From positions 1 through 64,000 of the forward strand of contig CAIQHB010000039.1 of the NCBI GenBank assembly GCA_903871465.1: a DNA stretch of 64,000 nt, written 5' to 3'. A model generated the notes under the pieces. That model did not search any database. It had not been told where the DNA came from and saw only the letters and a list, made by a program, of their open reading frames with translations. Below are positions 62,480 through 64,000 of the stretch, one piece after another; positions within the stretch are counted from its first letter, which is position 1, and every line of letters starts with the position of its first letter. This DNA is from an uncultured Methanosarcinales archaeon (GTDB taxonomy: Archaea; Halobacteriota; Methanosarcinia; Methanotrichales; Methanotrichaceae). The position numbers were made by a program, and so were the translations under genes.

Positions 62480-63229
62480 TTACCGTATTCCATATCGAGG
62501 ATGCAAATCAACGCTCCTGCCACCGGGAATGCTGTAGCCCCCCTCAGATAGGCCGTCTCCTCGATCCTTGCGGCCAACTGCCGAATTATCTAACTCGCCG
62601 TAATAGTTTTTGTCCCATAAGTTCAATCCATCGTCGAATGCGTCCAGCGAATTCCCTTCCAGGCTGTTGTTGCAAATGGTATTGCCGATAGCCTTCTCCA
62701 GACGGATGCCGTAGCCTAAATTTCTGCAAACTGCATTGTCGAGAATGCTGTTGTTCTTGACGCCTACCAGGAGAATTCCGTTAAAATTGTTGCTAACGTC
62801 ATTTTTGGTTATCCGATTTCCTTTGGATAGAACCTTGATTCCTGCCTCGGCAAGGGATTCGGAGGGCCAGCTACCTGCATTAACAATCTTGAAGCCCTCT
62901 ACCGTGATGCCGTCCGCCAGCAGAGTGACGGCACTGCCGCTGGCGGTGGCATCCAAGACAGGCATCATTTGACCGCGCAAAATTATGGATTTATCTACTC
63001 GGATGTGCTCGCAGTATGTTCCTTCCGATACCAGAACCACGTCACCTGTACGGGCCATGAATATTGCGGCCTGGAGGCTGTCGTCCGGTCCGACGGTGAG
63101 CGTTTTGGCATCAGCAGATAATGCAAAGAGCAATAGCAGAAGAAGGACACATATAATGCGCCCAGGGATTGCTATTCTCGGATCGCGAACACCGCAATGA
63201 GCACTTCGTTCGTGAACGTCTCTGAACAT
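62480..63229 (-). CDS. NosD-like secreted parallel beta-helix protein
   Basis: The 249-aa product has a charged N-terminus and a hydrophobic export segment (IAIPGRIICVLLLLLLFALSADA, about 19-41), then KTLTVGPDDSLQAAIFMARTGDVVLVSEGTYCEHIRVDKSIILRGQ and PbH1-type turns (GIKVLSKGNRITKNDVSNNFNGILL, NNSILDNAVCRNLGYGIRLEKAIGNTICNNSLEGNSLDAFDDG). The YYGEL...DRGDGLSEGGYSIPGG end is typical of NosD-like surface beta-helices in methanogens. Such proteins bind glycans or act in surface structure. Normal length for a short member. The copper-processing role of true NosD should not be assumed. Confidence 0.8.
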   Translation of the reverse strand: MFRDVHERSAHCGVRDPRIAIPGRIICVLLLLLLFALSADAKTLTVGPDDSLQAAIFMARTGDVVLVSEGTYCEHIRVDKSIILRGQMMPVLDATASGSAVTLLADGITVEGFKIVNAGSWPSESLAEAGIKVLSKGNRITKNDVSNNFNGILLVGVKNNSILDNAVCRNLGYGIRLEKAIGNTICNNSLEGNSLDAFDDGLNLWDKNYYGELDNSAVGRKDRGDGLSEGGYSIPGGRSVDLHPRYGIR

Positions 63230-63354
63230 TCATCTTGATAGTTCCCTTCGAATCGTAAGTACCTATCGATATTCCGCGCGACGTGTTTAAGGATTGAACA
63301 ACCATTTTTTGCCGCCGATAGTTTGATCTCATCCTTTTATCCAACCAATGATAG

Positions 63355-64000
63355 ATGTCTGGAGATCTCGCCGTGGTCATGGACGTAGCAGGTACAATCT
63401 TGATGATGTACCGCGTGGCCAAAGATATCGGTCGAGGAGTCATTCTTGAGAAGATTGTTACCTGGGAGCTGATCATGGAGAAGAAAGGCCGGGCCCTTGT
63501 GGTGCCTCAGATGGATCCGGATCTCGTCGTCTCCAGTAGACCCGACGACCTGCTGGGCTCACTTGTCCAGGGCCGGGAGGAGTGCGTGGAGATAAGCTGT
63601 TCCAGCAGTCATATCTCGAGAGATGAGGTTCTCGGCATCTTGGGCCGCTCTCAAGTCAGAGTTCGCGAACTGCAGGAGGTATATCTGGCGGTAAGAGCCA
63701 GGTGCCCGGGCATCTATCGAACTACGGGCATGATAGTGGACCGGGATCTGCATGAAATAGCCTACACATTGAGCACGGGTGGCGCCCCTTTTCCGGGATT
63801 GAGGAATGTCCTGCTAGATCTGGAAAACCTTGGTGCGGACGTCTATGTGGCTTCTGGAGACAGCATGCGCAGCCTTACAAGCCTCAAGGAATACGGCATA
63901 GACTTGTCGCGAATCCATTCCGCCGCCAGCCCGCGACGGAAAAAGGAGATCGTAATGGATCTGAAGAAGAAATACCGTCTAGTGGTGATGGTTGGTGACG
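63355..64000 (+). CDS. HAD-superfamily phosphatase (partial, runs off the window)
   Basis: The frame from ATG 63355 stays open to the window edge (215 codons). The N-terminus VVMDVAGTILMMYRV has the HAD motif I nucleophile (DxxGT, Asp10). VYVASGDSMRSL is motif II and PRRKKEIVMDL supplies the motif III Lys, with the VMVGD of motif IV starting at the edge. An insert of about 100 residues between motifs I and II fits archaeal soluble P-type-ATPase-like HADs. The substrate is unknown. A TATA-like TTTTATCC lies about 20 bases upstream, suggesting a leaderless start. Confidence 0.82.
   Translation, partial: MSGDLAVVMDVAGTILMMYRVAKDIGRGVILEKIVTWELIMEKKGRALVVPQMDPDLVVSSRPDDLLGSLVQGREECVEISCSSSHISRDEVLGILGRSQVRVRELQEVYLAVRARCPGIYRTTGMIVDRDLHEIAYTLSTGGAPFPGLRNVLLDLENLGADVYVASGDSMRSLTSLKEYGIDLSRIHSAASPRRKKEIVMDLKKKYRLVVMVGD

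Overview
The window reads as chromosome of a methanogenic euryarchaeon, most likely a Methanothrix (Methanosaeta) species. The evidence is a complete methyl-coenzyme M reductase (MCR) activation operon with six methanogenesis marker genes, a CooC-type nickel ATPase of the kind needed for CO dehydrogenase/acetyl-CoA synthase, and archaeal-type genes (AglB, Kae1, Lhr, NreA, EF-2/EF-1A/S10, class II ribonucleotide reductase). A tRNA-Trp gene whose intron is a box C/D guide RNA, and archaeal TATA promoters often only 20-35 nt before the start codon, agree. The genus is inference; archaeal methanogen is secure.

Layout. 1-3.5 kb: a tandem set of related secreted proteins, with another paralogue at 61.6-62.3 kb. 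3.9-10.4 kb: AglB, hypothetical genes, a family 4 uracil-DNA glycosylase, a sugar-phosphate nucleotidyltransferase and an AhpD-like protein. 10.4-17.1 kb (minus strand): MCR activation operon atwA-mmp3-mmp6-mmp5-mmp15-mmp17-mmp7, nearly without gaps. 17.3-22.5 kb: flavoproteins, class II photolyase, a PPC-domain protein and small secreted proteins. 22.7-25.6 kb: a two-gene NB-ARC/TPR (NLR-like) system in which both proteins carry the same short Gln/Asn-rich motif, the best candidate for an undescribed immune or cell-death device. 25.7-30.1 kb: UMP kinase, a CBS-HTH regulator, a radical SAM enzyme, HisI and NreA. 30.2-41.1 kb: a looser accessory region with long intergenic stretches and three gene relics (F-type ATPase gamma subunit, response regulator, transposase), the Lhr helicase, and a Cys/Met-rich 27-residue repeat protein. 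41.1-56.6 kb: housekeeping genes (Kae1, PurD, GlnA, two tRNAs, endonuclease IV, archaeal riboflavin synthase, RNR, CooC, PurM, aspartate kinase) with secreted or glycosylated proteins between them. 56.8-60.9 kb: EF-2, EF-1A, S10 and tRNA-Arg. 60.9-64 kb: small secreted proteins, an AbrB regulator, a NosD-like beta-helix protein and a partial HAD phosphatase.

The MCR activation operon matures the methane-forming enzyme, while CooC serves nickel insertion into the acetate-splitting enzyme. AglB would N-glycosylate the many exported, sequon-containing proteins. Several ORFs were assigned internal starts where a Shine-Dalgarno sequence, TATA box or signal peptide supports them. All family assignments are from motif recognition without database searches.
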